A DNA stretch of 64,000 nt from Geodermatophilus telluris (GCF_900102745.1 NZ_FMZF01000001.1:248001-312000); one strand, 5' to 3'; positions 7,214 to 16,583 are shown, numbered from the stretch's first letter. The notes: a model not told the origin generated them from the letters alone. Program-made: numbers and translations.

Positions 7214-8263
7214 TCAGCCGCCGGGGGCGGGGTCGCCGTCGGCCAGCCGGCCGAGGACGGCGCACACCTCCTCGCCGTCGTGCGGGACGCCGGTCTCGGG
7301 CAGCCCCGACAACGCCGCCGCGGCGGCCCGGGCGGCGGTCGCCGTGTCGTCCCCGCCGGCACTGACGGTGGCCAGCAGCGCGTCGTACCAGCCGTCGAGG
7401 CGGTCACCGGGCCCGTAGCCGCTCACCGCGACCACCTCCGTGCGGCCGGTGGCACCGCGCAGCAGGCCGGAGTCCGGCAGCCGCCCGGTGACCCGCCCGG
7501 CCCGTCCCGGCGGCAGGGTGGCGCGCAGCTGGACGGCGACGGCGGCGCGTGGCGGCCGCTCCTCGGGCGTGCGGCGGCGCGGCCCGCGCTCGCCGGCGGC
7601 CACGGCCAGCGCCAGGTCGACGGCGTCGACCCGGTGGGCCCGCTCGAGCACCGCCATGTCGAGGGAGAAGCCGGCCGCGATCTCGCCGAGCTCGCCGTCC
7701 TCGGAGACGCCCACGGTGACCAGGCCGCGCCAGCCGACCTCGGCCAGCCGCTTGGCGCCCGGCGGCACCTCCAGCGGCGGCTCGGGGGTCCAGGACACCC
7801 GGGCGATGCCGGCGGCCCGGTCGCGGGCCACCGGCGTCGGGTAGCGCAGCCCCTCGTCGGTGACCAGCGCCAGCAGACCGTGCTCGCTGGCCGGCTCGAC
7901 GCCGTCGCCGCCGAGCCGCTCGAGCACCTCGGCCGGCGGGCCGATCCAGGTCAGCCCGGCGGCGGCCACCTCACCGGCGAGCGCGGCGTTGCCGGCCAGC
8001 GCCGGCGGCACCGGCAGGACGGCGGCCACCCCGCTGCGGCGGGCGGCCTCCACGATCCGGTCGACGGCGAGGTAGGAGTCCACCGCCGGCGCCGGGCCGA
8101 GCAGCACCGCGTCGTCGGCCAGCCGCACGTGCCGGGCCGACCGCTCGGCCTCGGAGTAGACGGCCACCGACTTCACGTCGAGCCGGGAGCAGGCCGCGAT
8201 CACCGCGCACGCCGCGGGCCCCCGGCCCGCCACGAGCACGCTCTCGATCCCGTGCTGGGCCAC
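7214..8263 (-). CDS. Degenerate biotin-carboxylase-like protein lacking the ATP-grasp core
   Basis: A 349-residue protein that follows biotin carboxylase at both ends. The N-terminal domain is clear: VLVAGRGPAACAVIAA for the usual VLVANRGEIA, then SVAVYSEAER, HVRLADDAVLLGPAPA, SYLAVDRIVEAAR and WIGPPAEVL. The HPGYGFLSEN motif is lost (VLPVPPALAGN), and the following ATP-grasp segment, with its glycine-rich lid and ATP lysines, is missing or compressed. The later parts recur (HRVDAVDLALAVAAGE; GYGPGDRLDGWYDALLA). It should not hydrolyse ATP or carboxylate biotin in the normal way. GTG 8263 was chosen for GAGGGGAA upstream and the family-like N-terminus; ATG 8314 is possible. It sits just upstream of the small biotin carrier gene. 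Confidence 0.75.
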   Translation of the reverse strand: MAQHGIESVLVAGRGPAACAVIAACSRLDVKSVAVYSEAERSARHVRLADDAVLLGPAPAVDSYLAVDRIVEAARRSGVAAVLPVPPALAGNAALAGEVAAAGLTWIGPPAEVLERLGGDGVEPASEHGLLALVTDEGLRYPTPVARDRAAGIARVSWTPEPPLEVPPGAKRLAEVGWRGLVTVGVSEDGELGEIAAGFSLDMAVLERAHRVDAVDLALAVAAGERGPRRRTPEERPPRAAVAVQLRATLPPGRAGRVTGRLPDSGLLRGATGRTEVVAVSGYGPGDRLDGWYDALLATVSAGGDDTATAARAAAAALSGLPETGVPHDGEEVCAVLGRLADGDPAPGG

Positions 8264-8436
8264 GCCGTTCCCCTCGTCCCTGGCGGGGGCCCCGTCGTCC
8301 CCGTCCCCGGCCATGGTCCCCCGCGGTGCCGACACCCGCCGCACCGGCCGGGGGGTGTCCCACCCTGTTGTGGGACCCTGGACCCCAGACCCGGCGACCC
8401 CGCCGACCACCCGACGACGAGGAGAGGAGGGCAGCG

Positions 8437-8511
8437 ATGTCCAAGCGTGGACGCAAGCGGCGCTCCCGCAAGGGGAACAAGGCCAACCACGGCAAGCGCC
8501 CCAACGCCTGA
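8437..8511 (+). CDS. 50S ribosomal protein bL37 (24-residue basic protein)
   Basis: A 24-residue, very basic peptide, MSKRGRKRRSRKG... ending NHGKRPNA, preceded by a strong ribosome binding site (GGAGAGGAGGG at 8421-8431). It matches the actinobacterial small ribosomal protein called bL37, seen in mycobacterial ribosome structures and related to the AURKAIP1/COX24 domain. It is easily missed by gene callers because of its size. It is divergent from the biotin-carboxylase-like gene and convergent with rsrA, with a terminator between. Identification is by recollection of the family sequence; the ending ANHGKRPNA is distinctive. Confidence 0.9.
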   Translation: MSKRGRKRRSRKGNKANHGKRPNA

Positions 8512-8549
8512 AGAAGGACCCCCTCGCCCCCCGCGGGGGCCGACAGCAC

Positions 8550-8581
8550 GACGCCCGCTCCGGAGAACCGGGGCGGGCGTC
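8550..8581. terminator. Terminator between bL37 and rsrA
   Basis: GACGCCCGCTCCGG (8550-8563) and CCGGGGCGGGCGTC (8568-8581) form a 14-bp stem with one mismatch and an AGAA tetraloop. It lies between convergent genes. Confidence 0.8.
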
Positions 8582-8594
8582 GTCGTCGGTGCTG

Positions 8595-8933
8595 CTACTG
8601 CTCGGTGGACCGGTCGGTGCGGACCACCTCGGCGCGCACCTGCTCGACGCTGACCTGGGTGCCGTCCTCCTCGAAGGAGACGCGGGTCAGCTGCAGCTTG
8701 ATCCGGTCCTTGAGCCCGATGGGCGGCTTGTCGCCGCCGCAGCGACGCCGGACCAGCGCCTTGAACTCCTGCTCGATGCCGAACTGGCGTAGGCACGGCG
8801 AGCAGTCCTCGAGGTGCTCGGCGATGACCTCGCGGCGGGCGTCGTCGGTCTCGTGGTCGAGGAACTCGAAGACGTGCGACAGCACGTCGTCGCACGAGGA
8901 GATCTCGAGCGGGTGCTCCTGCTCGCTGCTCAC
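8595..8933 (-). CDS. rsrA: RsrA/RshA-type zinc anti-sigma factor
   Basis: A 112-residue redox-sensing anti-sigma factor. The ZAS zinc site is intact: C14, H40, C44 and C47 (HLEDCSPC block); a further cysteine near residue 66 follows the basic stretch RRRC. In the family, thiol oxidation forms a disulfide, releases zinc and frees the cognate sigma factor. The start overlaps the sigR stop by four bases (ATGA), so translation is coupled and stoichiometry with SigR is fixed. The C-terminal third (about 70-112) is less conserved. It is convergent with bL37. Confidence 0.95.
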   Translation of the reverse strand: MSSEQEHPLEISSCDDVLSHVFEFLDHETDDARREVIAEHLEDCSPCLRQFGIEQEFKALVRRRCGGDKPPIGLKDRIKLQLTRVSFEEDGTQVSVEQVRAEVVRTDRSTEQ

Positions 8934-9637
8934 GACCCGGCCCCCTCTCCGGCGCCGGCGCGGACGAAGCCGCGCTCGCGGGCGTAGTCGGCCAGCAGCC
9001 GCTGCAGGCCGCGCCGGCCGCGGTGCAGCCGGGACATCACCGTGCCGATGGGCGTGCCCATGATCTCGGCGATCTCCTTGTAGGCGAAGCCCTCGACGTC
9101 GGCGAGGTAGACCGCCAGCCGGAAGTCCTCCGGCAGCTGCTGCAGCGCGTCCTTGATGTCGGAGTCGGGCAGGTGGTCCAGCGCCTCGATCTCGGCCGAC
9201 CGCAGGCCGCTGGAGCTGTGCTCCTCGGCGGCGTACAGCTGCCAGTCCTGCACCTGGTCGGTGGGGTACTGCTGCGGCTGCCGCTGCTTCTTGCGGTAGC
9301 TGTTGATGTAGGTGTTCGTCAGGATCCGGTAGAGCCAGGCCTTGAGGTTGGTGCCCTCGGCGAACTGGTGGAACGCGGAGTAGGCCTTGACGAACGTCTC
9401 CTGGACCAGGTCCTCGGCGTCGGCCGGGTTGCGGGTCATCCGCAGGGCCGCCGGGTACAGCTGGTCGAGGTAGGGCAGCGCGTCGCGCTCGAACCGGGCG
9501 TCGCGCTCGGCACGGGTCTCGGCGACCTCGGTGCGGCTGCCGCCCTCGCGGGCCTCGGGCACCTCCACGGGCGCTCCGGGCACCGGGGTCTCGGCGGGCT
9601 CGACGGCGGGGTTCCCGCCCGCGGACTCCTCAGGCAC
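8930..9637 (-). CDS. sigR: SigR/SigH-type ECF RNA polymerase sigma factor
   Basis: A 235-residue ECF sigma factor of the thiol-stress group. Region 2 contains [21 protein letters not shown] with the [16 protein letters not shown] follow-on; region 4 contains [36 protein letters not shown] and HRGRRGLQ. It is held inactive by RsrA (next gene) and directs transcription from GGAAT-N18/19-GTT promoters. GTG 9637 was chosen for the AGAGGA upstream. The frame stays open for 54 more codons to an ATG at 9799, reminiscent of the long unstable SigR isoform of Streptomyces. An autoregulatory-type promoter lies at 9776-9802. Confidence 0.95.
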   Translation of the reverse strand: MPEESAGGNPAVEPAETPVPGAPVEVPEAREGGSRTEVAETRAERDARFERDALPYLDQLYPAALRMTRNPADAEDLVQETFVKAYSAFHQFAEGTNLKAWLYRILTNTYINSYRKKQRQPQQYPTDQVQDWQLYAAEEHSSSGLRSAEIEALDHLPDSDIKDALQQLPEDFRLAVYLADVEGFAYKEIAEIMGTPIGTVMSRLHRGRRGLQRLLADYARERGFVRAGAGEGAGS

Positions 9638-9775
9638 CGACCGTCCTCTCTGCGGCGCCCGGAGGCGAGCGACCACGTCGGACGATCCTAGTCGCGCGGC
9701 GTCGGGGCGGCCCGGGGGCCGCCGGCGCGGGGCCCGGGTGCGGGCGCTGGAGACGGTGCTGCTCACGTCCGGTCC

Positions 9776-9802
9776 AACCGCGCCGGGCGGCGCGGTCATT
9801 CC
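9776..9802 (-). promoter_or_regulatory. Candidate SigR-dependent promoter of sigR-rsrA
   Basis: On the minus strand GGAAT (9802-9798) and GTT (9778-9776) are separated by 19 bases, matching the SigR/SigH-family consensus GGAAT-N18/19-GTT. The start site would fall near 9770, about 130 bases before the chosen sigR start. It supports autoregulation. The spacing was counted by hand. Confidence 0.6.
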
Positions 9803-9855
9803 CGGTCCCGGAACCCGGCGGCGCAGCCGGACCGGCGTCGCTACGCTGCCCGGCC

Positions 9856-10329
9856 GTGGCGGCGACCCCCGCGGTGCGGGCCCTGGAGAAGGCCCGCGTG
9901 GCGCACACCCTGCACCCCTACGACGCCGAGCACCCCGCCGACCAGGGGCACGGCGAGGCGGCGGTGGCCGCGCTCGGCGCCGACCCGCGGCAGGTGTTCA
10001 AGACGCTGGTCGCCCGGGTCGACGGCGTGCTGACGGTGGCCGTCGTCCCGGTGAGCGGCAGCCTGGACCTCAAGGCGCTGGCCGCCGCGGCCGGCGGGCG
10101 GAAGGCGGCGATGGCCGACCCGGCCGACGCCGAGCGCACCACCGGCTACGTGCTCGGCGGGATCAGCCCCCTGGGCCAGCGCAGGGCGCTGCCCACCGTC
10201 GTCGACGAGTCGGCACTGCGGTTCCCGACGGTCATGGTGAGCGCCGGCCGCCGCGGGCTGCAGGTGGAGCTGCCCCCGGCCGACCTCGTCCGCCTGACCC
10301 GGGCCCGCACCGCGCCCATCGCGCGCTAG
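9856..10329 (+). CDS. ybaK: YbaK-type Cys-tRNA(Pro)/aminoacyl-tRNA deacylase
   Basis: A 157-residue single-domain protein of the YbaK/ProX editing family, which hydrolyses mischarged tRNA (Cys-tRNA-Pro in the best-known member). Visible features are HTLHPYDAE near the N-terminus, the conserved lysine in [12 protein letters not shown] (about residues 50-60), [16 protein letters not shown] and the glycine-rich [12 protein letters not shown] loop (about 97-108). Length is typical. The GTG start at 9856 is 54 bases from the divergent sigR promoter box. Its stop overlaps the convergent spermidine-synthase-like gene by four bases. Confidence 0.9.
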   Translation: MAATPAVRALEKARVAHTLHPYDAEHPADQGHGEAAVAALGADPRQVFKTLVARVDGVLTVAVVPVSGSLDLKALAAAAGGRKAAMADPADAERTTGYVLGGISPLGQRRALPTVVDESALRFPTVMVSAGRRGLQVELPPADLVRLTRARTAPIAR

Positions 10330-11870
10330 CGGCCCGGGGCGCCGTAGGGGGTGAGCAGCTGGTCGACCGGCGCGCTGTCGTCGGTGAGCACCTGCGCGTC
10401 GCCGGCCAGGTCGGCCACCTCCTCGGCCGAGGCCACCTGCCAGGTGGAGTCCTGCGCCAGCAGCGCCCCGGCCAGCGCCCGCTCGTCCAGCGGCCGGTGG
10501 GAGGCGACGGCGACCAGGTTGCCGCCGTCCTCCCCGGCGAGCACCGGGGCGCGGGCGAGCAGCAGCACGTGCGGCCAGACCTGCCGCATCGTGGCCAGCT
10601 CCGCGCGCACGAAGCCCAGCGGCGGGTGGTCGATGAGGTTGGCCGCGTAGACGCCGTCGTCGGTGAGCGCGCGGTCGACCAGGCCGAGCGCCTCCACGGT
10701 GGTCAGCTGCCAGGGCACCGACAGGCCCCCGAAGGCGTCGCCGACGACGAGGTCGCGGGTGTCCGCGGCCTCCGCGCCCAGCCCGACGCGGGCGTCGCCG
10801 ACGCGCACCTCGAGGTCGGCGGACTCGGCCAGCCCCAGCTGCTCGCGGTCGATCTCGACCACGCCGGGATCCACCTCCAGCACGCGGCTGACCGTGCCGG
10901 GCCGCACCTCGGCCAGGTAGCGGGGCACGGTCGCCCCGCCGCCGCCCAGGTGCAGCGCCGACAGCGGCTCCCCCGCCGGCGCCATCGCGTCGGTCACCGC
11001 GGCGATCGCCCGCACGTACTCGAACTCCAGGTGCGTGGGGTCGTCGAGGTCGACGTAGGAGTGCCGCAGCGTGTCGAGCACCAGGACCCGGCCGCCGTCG
11101 CGCTCGGGGTCGGCCACCACGCGGGCGCAGTGGTAGGCGGTCTCCTCCTCGCACGGCGTCGGCGCGACCGCCGCCAGCAGCGACCCCGTGACGGCGAGCA
11201 GCAGCAGCCCCGCCGGCACCCGGCCCGCCCCGCCCCCGGCGCGCCGGCGCAGCAGCACCCCGACCGCCACCCCGGCGGCGACGGTGACCAGCCCGGTGCC
11301 CACGAGGATGCCGCTGGAGGGGAAGACGGCGATGAGCAGGAACCCGGTGACGAAGGTGGCCGCGATGCCGCCGAGCGTGCCGATGCCCGACAGCCGGCCG
11401 ACCACCGCGCCGGTCTCGTCGAGGCTGGCCAGCTGCAGCTTGACCACCATCGGCGGCACCGCCGACAGCAGCGCCGCGGGCACGACCACGGCGACGGCGG
11501 CCAGCAGCAGCACCCCGCCGGCGTCGGCGCCGGTGAGCAGCGACCCGGTGAAGCGGACCAGCGGGAGGACGGCGACCACCAGCGCCCCGCCGGCCACCAG
11601 CAGCGGCGCGATCAGCCGCCGCGGGTCGGTGCGGTCGGCCGCCGCGCCGCCGGCCCAGGCGCCGATCGCGATCGCGGCGAGCGCGAACCCGATGACCGCG
11701 GTGTTGGTCTGCAGCGTGATGCCCACGTAGGGCGCGATCAGCCGCAGCCCGACGATCTCGAGCACCAGCACCGCGCCGGAGGACAGGAAGGTGACGCCGG
11801 CCGCCACCCAGCCGGGCAGCGCGCCGTCGGCCGGCGGGGTCGGGCGGTCGACGGTCGCGCGCTCGCTCAG
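10326..11870 (-). CDS. Spermidine-synthase-like integral membrane protein
   Basis: About 514 residues: an N-terminal membrane half with six to seven hydrophobic segments, the first containing [20 protein letters not shown], then a Rossmann methyltransferase-fold half resembling spermidine synthase. Visible there are [16 protein letters not shown] (binding loop), [14 protein letters not shown], the catalytic-region VVGDAFGG and the terminal [15 protein letters not shown] typical of these fusions. Polyamine synthesis is unproven for this class. The start is uncertain: CTG 11870 has GAGGGG seven bases upstream, whereas the first in-frame GTG is 11807. It follows the SRAP gene by 11 bases in the same direction. 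Confidence 0.82.
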   Translation of the reverse strand: MSERATVDRPTPPADGALPGWVAAGVTFLSSGAVLVLEIVGLRLIAPYVGITLQTNTAVIGFALAAIAIGAWAGGAAADRTDPRRLIAPLLVAGGALVVAVLPLVRFTGSLLTGADAGGVLLLAAVAVVVPAALLSAVPPMVVKLQLASLDETGAVVGRLSGIGTLGGIAATFVTGFLLIAVFPSSGILVGTGLVTVAAGVAVGVLLRRRAGGGAGRVPAGLLLLAVTGSLLAAVAPTPCEEETAYHCARVVADPERDGGRVLVLDTLRHSYVDLDDPTHLEFEYVRAIAAVTDAMAPAGEPLSALHLGGGGATVPRYLAEVRPGTVSRVLEVDPGVVEIDREQLGLAESADLEVRVGDARVGLGAEAADTRDLVVGDAFGGLSVPWQLTTVEALGLVDRALTDDGVYAANLIDHPPLGFVRAELATMRQVWPHVLLLARAPVLAGEDGGNLVAVASHRPLDERALAGALLAQDSTWQVASAEEVADLAGDAQVLTDDSAPVDQLLTPYGAPGR

Positions 11871-11881
11871 GACGGGACCCC

Positions 11882-12628
11882 TCAGAAGAGCGCCGGCTGG
11901 TCGGCGGGGGCGCTGGTGCCCTCCACCCGGGCCAGCAGGTCGGCGCCGTTGTTCCGGACGTTGTTCACCGCGGTGCTCACCGGGCGCAGCTCCAGCGCCT
12001 CGACCAGCTCCGGCGGGGTGGGCTCGGCCAGCGCCTCGACGTCGTCGCGGGCCGGGTCGAGCCAGTCGGCCCACCGCTCGCGCGGCAGCACCAGCGGCAT
12101 CCGGTCGTGGACCTCGGCCAGGGCCCCGACCGCGGGGGCGGTGACCACGGTGCAGGTGTAGAGCCGGTCCTCGCCCTTCCCCCAGACCTCGTAGAGGCCG
12201 GCCATGGCCAGCACCGACCCGTCGGCGGGGGTGATGAAGAAGGGCTGCTTGCCCGGGGAGTCGAGCTTCTTCTGCCACTCGTACCAGCCGTCGGCAGGCA
12301 CCAGGCAGCGCCGCGAGCGGGCCGCCGAGCGGAAGGCCGGCTTCTCGGTGAGCGACTCGACGCGGGCGTTGAGCAGCCGGTTGCCCACCGCGGGGTCCTT
12401 CGCCCACGAGGGCACCAGCCCCCAGCGGACGGTGCGCAGCTCCCGGCGCGCCTCGCCGGTGGGGCTGCCCTCGGCGTCGCGCTCGCGCTTGGTGCGGACC
12501 ACGTAGACGTCCTTGGTGGGCGCGACGTTGTAGTCGGCCGGCAGCGGCTGCTGCCCCTCGGCGGGCACCGCCTCGAACTCGACGACGAGGTCCTCGGGAC
12601 GGCGGCTGGCGGCGTAGCGACCGCACAT
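11882..12628 (-). CDS. SRAP-family protein (HMCES/YedK-like abasic-site protein)
   Basis: A 248-residue SOS-response-associated peptidase-family protein. The catalytic Cys2 is exposed in MCGRYA after Met removal; NVAPT, the [11 protein letters not shown] block, NARVESL and the active-site [10 protein letters not shown] are all present. Members cross-link covalently to abasic sites in single-stranded DNA, protecting them during replication. ATG 12628 has GGGAGG at good spacing. From memory an SRAP gene lies between sigH and aroA in mycobacteria (Rv3226c), as here. Confidence 0.95.
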   Translation of the reverse strand: MCGRYAASRRPEDLVVEFEAVPAEGQQPLPADYNVAPTKDVYVVRTKRERDAEGSPTGEARRELRTVRWGLVPSWAKDPAVGNRLLNARVESLTEKPAFRSAARSRRCLVPADGWYEWQKKLDSPGKQPFFITPADGSVLAMAGLYEVWGKGEDRLYTCTVVTAPAVGALAEVHDRMPLVLPRERWADWLDPARDDVEALAEPTPPELVEALELRPVSTAVNNVRNNGADLLARVEGTSAPADQPALF

Positions 12629-12772
12629 GGCAGGTCCTCCCGGCTGTCGGGCCGGCCCCCGACGGGCCGCGGGACCGACTCTAGGCGGCCCCGGGGACAG
12701 CACGAGTGCCCTGCTGGGCGACGGGTAGGCCCCCGGTGGAGACGGAACCGACGAGAGACGAGGATCACCGGC

Positions 12773-14236
12773 GTGACCGCGACCCAGAACCCACCGCACG
12801 AGCAGCCGAAGACCGCCAGCGAGTCCGCCGAGCGGCGCTACGCGACGGTCAACCCCTTCACCGGCCAGGTCGAGAAGGAGTTCGACTTCACGCCGACCGA
12901 GGCCATCGACGGGATCGTCGCGACCGCGCACGCCGCCTACCAGGAGTGGCGCCAGCGGCCGGTCGAGGAGCGCGCCGCCGTCGTCCGGCGGGCCGCCGAG
13001 CTGATGGACGAGCGCCGCGACGACCTCGCGCGGCTCATCACCACCGAGATGGGCAAGCGCCACGAGGAGGCGACGGGCGAGCTCTTCCTCTGCTCGATGA
13101 TCCTCAAGTACTACGCCGACAACGGCCCGGGCTTCCTCGAGCCCACCCAGATCACGCCGCTCATGGGCAAGGGCGAGGCGGTCGTCGAGACCCAGCCGGT
13201 GGGCGTGCTGCTGGCCATCGAGCCGTGGAACTACCCCTTCTACCAGGTGGTCCGCGTGGCCGGCCCGAACCTGGTGCTGGGCAACACCGTCATCCTCAAG
13301 CACGCCGAGATCACCCCGCAGTGCGCGGTGGCCATCGAGCAGCTGTTCACCGACGCCGGCGCGCCCGAGGGCGTCTTCACCAACACCTTCCTGCGCATCG
13401 ACGACGTCGAGCAGGTCATCGCCGACCCGCGCATCCAGGGCGTCACGCTGACCGGCAGCGAGCGGGCCGGCAGCGCGGTCGGGGCGCTCGCGGGCAAGCA
13501 CCTGAAGAAGTCGGTGCTCGAGCTCGGCGGCAGCGACCCGTTCATCGTGCTCGACGCCGACGACCTCGGTGCCACGGTCAAGGCCGCCACCATGGGCCGG
13601 ATGCAGAACACCGGGCAGGCCTGCACCGCCTCGAAGCGGCTCATCGTCACCGAGGAGCTCTACGAGCCCTTCGTCGAGGGCCTGAAGCAGGCGTTCTCCA
13701 CCTTCTCCCCCGGCGACCCGGCCGACCCGTCGACGTCGCTGGCCCCGCTGTCGAGCGAGCGCGCCGCGCAGGACCTGCACGCGCAGATCCAGGACGCGAT
13801 CGACAAGGGCGCCACGGTCGTCGCCGGCGGCACGCGGCCGGAGCACCCGGGCGCCTTCGTCGAGGCCACCATCCTCACCGACGTCACCCCGGAGATGCGG
13901 GCCTTCCGCGAGGAGCTGTTCGGCCCGGCCGCCGTCGTCTACAAGGTCAAGGACGCCGACGAGGCGGTCGCGCTGGCCAACGACAGCGACTTCGGCCTCG
14001 GCGCCACCGTCATGAGCAGCGACCTCGACCGCGCCCGCGCGGTGGCCGAGCGGCTCGAGGCGGGCATGGTGTGGATCAACCAGCCCACCGGCTCCTCCCC
14101 CGAGCTGCCCTTCGGCGGGATCAAGCGCTCGGGCTACGGCCGCGAGCTCTCCGAGCTGGCGATGTTCGAGTTCGCCAACCGGCGGCTGGTCCGCACGGTG
14201 CCGGTGAAGAAGCCGAAGCAGCCGGTCGGCGGCTGA
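12773..14236 (+). CDS. NAD(P)-dependent succinate-semialdehyde dehydrogenase family enzyme
   Basis: A 487-residue aldehyde dehydrogenase oxidising an aldehyde, probably succinate semialdehyde, to the acid in the cytoplasm. The cofactor region has [12 protein letters not shown] and TLTGSERAG, the catalytic glutamate is in LELGGSDPF, and the catalytic cysteine is in [11 protein letters not shown] (near residue 285); the C-terminal [15 protein letters not shown] block is characteristic of the SSADH group. GTG 12773 was chosen because it gives a family-length protein; a longer open frame from 12107 runs through the divergent SRAP gene and is not coding. It precedes aroA by 42 bases but has no obvious pathway link to it. 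Confidence 0.9.
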   Translation: MTATQNPPHEQPKTASESAERRYATVNPFTGQVEKEFDFTPTEAIDGIVATAHAAYQEWRQRPVEERAAVVRRAAELMDERRDDLARLITTEMGKRHEEATGELFLCSMILKYYADNGPGFLEPTQITPLMGKGEAVVETQPVGVLLAIEPWNYPFYQVVRVAGPNLVLGNTVILKHAEITPQCAVAIEQLFTDAGAPEGVFTNTFLRIDDVEQVIADPRIQGVTLTGSERAGSAVGALAGKHLKKSVLELGGSDPFIVLDADDLGATVKAATMGRMQNTGQACTASKRLIVTEELYEPFVEGLKQAFSTFSPGDPADPSTSLAPLSSERAAQDLHAQIQDAIDKGATVVAGGTRPEHPGAFVEATILTDVTPEMRAFREELFGPAAVVYKVKDADEAVALANDSDFGLGATVMSSDLDRARAVAERLEAGMVWINQPTGSSPELPFGGIKRSGYGRELSELAMFEFANRRLVRTVPVKKPKQPVGG

Positions 14237-14278
14237 GCGGTGGGCGGTGCGGTGTCGCGGGCCGGGCAGGATGGGCCC

Positions 14279-15559
14279 GTGAGCCAGGTCTGGACGACAC
14301 CGCACCGCCCGTCGCCCGTCGACGCCGTCGTCCCGCTGCCCGGATCGAAGTCGATCACCGCGCGGGCGCTGGTGCTCGCCGCGCTCGCCGACGGGCCGAG
14401 CCGGGTGGTGCGCCCGCTGCGCGCCCGCGACACCGACCTCATGGCCGGCGGGCTGCGCGCGCTCGGCGTGCGGGTCGAGGAGGACGGCGCCGACTGGCTG
14501 GTCACCCCCGGCGCGCTGCGCGGCCCGGCCGAGGTCGACGCCGGGCTGGCCGGCACCGTGCTGCGCTTCCTCCCGCCGGTGGCCGCGCTCGCCGACGGCC
14601 CGGTCCGGGTGGACGGCGACCCGCGGCTGCACGAGCGGCCCAACGCCGGGCTCATCGCCGCGCTGCGCGACCTCGGCGTCCGGGTCGACGACGACGGCCG
14701 GGGCCGCGCGCCGTTCACCGTGCACGGCACCGGCGGCGTCCGCGGCGGCGCGGTGACCGTCGACGCGAGCGAGTCCTCGCAGATCGTCTCGGGCCTGCTG
14801 CTGGCCGCCGCCCGCTTCGGCGCGGGCCTCGACTTGGCCCTGGCCGGCGGGGTGCCGTCGATGCCGCACGTGGAGATGACCGTGACCGCGCTGCGCGAGC
14901 ACGGCGTCGACGTGGCGGCCACCGAGCGCGGCTGGCGGGTCGCCCCCGGGCGGATCGCGGCGCGGGACCGCGTGGTCGAGCCCGACCTGTCCAACGCCGC
15001 GCCGTTCCTCGCCGCCGCGCTGGTCACCGGCGGGCGGGTCACCGTGCCCGACTGGCCGGAGGTCACCACCCAGCCCGGCGCGCAGCTCGACCGGCTGCTG
15101 GCGGGGATGGGCGCCGAGGTCGAGCGCACCCCGGGCGGCCTGCGGGTCAGCGGCACCGGCCGGATCGCCCCCCTGGTGGCCGACCTGCACGAGGTGGGCG
15201 AGCTGACACCGGTGCTCGCCGCGCTGTGCGCGCTCGCCGACGGCCCCTCCCGGCTCACCGGGATCGGCCACCTGCGGGGGCACGAGACCGACCGCCTGCA
15301 GGCCCTCGACGAGGTGCTCACCGCCGTCGGCGCGCGGGTCGAGCAGCTGCCCGACGGGCTGGTGGTCACCCCCGGTCCGGGCCGCCCGGCGCTGGTCGAC
15401 TCCTACGCCGACCACCGGATGGTGCACGCGGCCGCGGTCCTCGGCCTCGCCGTCGAGGGCGTGCGGGTGTCGGGGCCGGAGGCGGTGGCCAAGACACTGC
15501 CCGACTTCCGCGAGCGCTGGGCGGGGATGCTCTCGGCGACCGCGGGGGTGGGCTCCTGA
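14279..15559 (+). CDS. aroA: 3-phosphoshikimate 1-carboxyvinyltransferase (EPSP synthase)
   Basis: A 426-residue shikimate-pathway enzyme joining phosphoenolpyruvate to shikimate-3-phosphate. Visible signatures are LPGSKSITARALVLAAL at the N-terminus, LAGTVLRFLPP (the family LxNAGTxxR loop, here shortened), a DASESSQIVSGLLL block and the C-terminal DSYADHRMVHAAAVLGL. GTG 14279 with AGG upstream is preferred over GTG 14240. The stop overlaps the rsgA start (CTGA). From memory aroA-rsgA is a conserved actinobacterial pair. Confidence 0.95.
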   Translation: MSQVWTTPHRPSPVDAVVPLPGSKSITARALVLAALADGPSRVVRPLRARDTDLMAGGLRALGVRVEEDGADWLVTPGALRGPAEVDAGLAGTVLRFLPPVAALADGPVRVDGDPRLHERPNAGLIAALRDLGVRVDDDGRGRAPFTVHGTGGVRGGAVTVDASESSQIVSGLLLAAARFGAGLDLALAGGVPSMPHVEMTVTALREHGVDVAATERGWRVAPGRIAARDRVVEPDLSNAAPFLAAALVTGGRVTVPDWPEVTTQPGAQLDRLLAGMGAEVERTPGGLRVSGTGRIAPLVADLHEVGELTPVLAALCALADGPSRLTGIGHLRGHETDRLQALDEVLTAVGARVEQLPDGLVVTPGPGRPALVDSYADHRMVHAAAVLGLAVEGVRVSGPEAVAKTLPDFRERWAGMLSATAGVGS

Positions 15560-16572
15560 GCCGCCGGCACGACAGCCGGTCGGACGAGGACGACGTCCGG
15601 GTCCGGCCCAACCGGCGCGGCTCGCGGCCGCGCACCCGCACCCGCCCGGTGCACGCCGACGCCGTCCCGGGCCTGGTGGTCGCGGTCGACCGCGGCCGCA
15701 TGACGGTCCGCGTCGAGGGCCCGGGCGGCGCACCGGTCGAGGTGACCGCGATGCGCGCCCGCGAGCTCGGCCGGCACGGCGTCGTCGTCGGCGACCGGGT
15801 GCGGCTGGTCGGCGACACCACCGGCCGGCCCGACACCCTGGCCCGCATCGTCGTCATCGAGGAGCGGGCGACGTCGCTGCGGCGCACCGCCGACGACACC
15901 GACCCCACCGAGCGGGTGGTCGTGGCCAACGCCGAGCTGCTCGTCGTCGTCACCTCGGTGGCCGACCCCGACCCGGCGCTGGGGTTCCTCGACCGCTGCC
16001 TGGTCGCCGCCTACGCCGGCGGCCTGGAGCCGCTGTTCTGCCTGACCAAGACCGACCTGGCCAGCCCGCAGCCGCTGCTGGACCGCTACGCCGGGCTCGG
16101 CGTCGACGCCGTCCCCGTCTCCCGCGAGACGCCGCTGGACCCGCTGCTCGAGCGGGTCTCCGGGCGGACCAGCGTGTTCGTCGGCCAGTCGGGCGTGGGC
16201 AAGTCGACGCTGGTCAACCGGCTGGTGCCCGATGCCGACCGGGCGATCGGCGACGTGAGCAAGGTGGGCAAGGGGCGGCACACGTCGTCGTCGGCGGTCC
16301 TGTTCGACCTGCCCGGCGGCGGCACGATCGTCGACACCCCCGGCATCCGCTCGCTGGGCCTGGCGCACGTCACCGCGGACGACGTGGTCGGGGCCTTCGA
16401 GGACCTGGCCGAGGCCGCCGTCGACTGCCCGCCCGGGTGCGGCCACTCCGCCGACGACCCCGACTGCGCGCTGGACGCCTGGGCCGCGGCCGGTCCCGCC
16501 GGTCGCGTGCAGCGGCTGACCAGCGTGCGGCGATTGCTCGACGCCGTCGGCCAGCTCGGCCCCGGCTACTGA
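15556..16572 (+). CDS. rsgA: Ribosome biogenesis GTPase RsgA
   Basis: About 338 residues: an OB-fold domain (about 30-105), then a circularly permuted GTPase with TKTD (G4) before GQSGVGKSTLVNRL (G1), GKGRHTSS (G2) and DTPGIRSLGL (G3), and a C-terminal zinc knuckle CPPGCGH...C. It acts in late 30S subunit maturation. The N-terminus SRRHDSRSDEDDVRVRP matches recalled mycobacterial homologues that begin MSRRE...DVRVRP. That places the start at CTG 15556, overlapping the aroA TGA as CTGA. The next in-frame GTG (15649) would delete this conserved opening. Translational coupling to aroA is likely. Confidence 0.93.
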   Translation: MSRRHDSRSDEDDVRVRPNRRGSRPRTRTRPVHADAVPGLVVAVDRGRMTVRVEGPGGAPVEVTAMRARELGRHGVVVGDRVRLVGDTTGRPDTLARIVVIEERATSLRRTADDTDPTERVVVANAELLVVVTSVADPDPALGFLDRCLVAAYAGGLEPLFCLTKTDLASPQPLLDRYAGLGVDAVPVSRETPLDPLLERVSGRTSVFVGQSGVGKSTLVNRLVPDADRAIGDVSKVGKGRHTSSSAVLFDLPGGGTIVDTPGIRSLGLAHVTADDVVGAFEDLAEAAVDCPPGCGHSADDPDCALDAWAAAGPAGRVQRLTSVRRLLDAVGQLGPGY

Positions 16573-16583
16573 GAGGAAGCCCC

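Noticed and set aside
11882-15733. 1283-residue minus-strand frame ending as the SRAP protein
   Set aside because: The SRAP gene starts at ATG 12628; the upstream part is antisense to aroA and the aldehyde dehydrogenase.
12706-16572. 1288-residue frame ending as rsgA
   Set aside because: Only the part from 15556 is rsgA. The rest runs out of frame through the aldehyde dehydrogenase and aroA genes.
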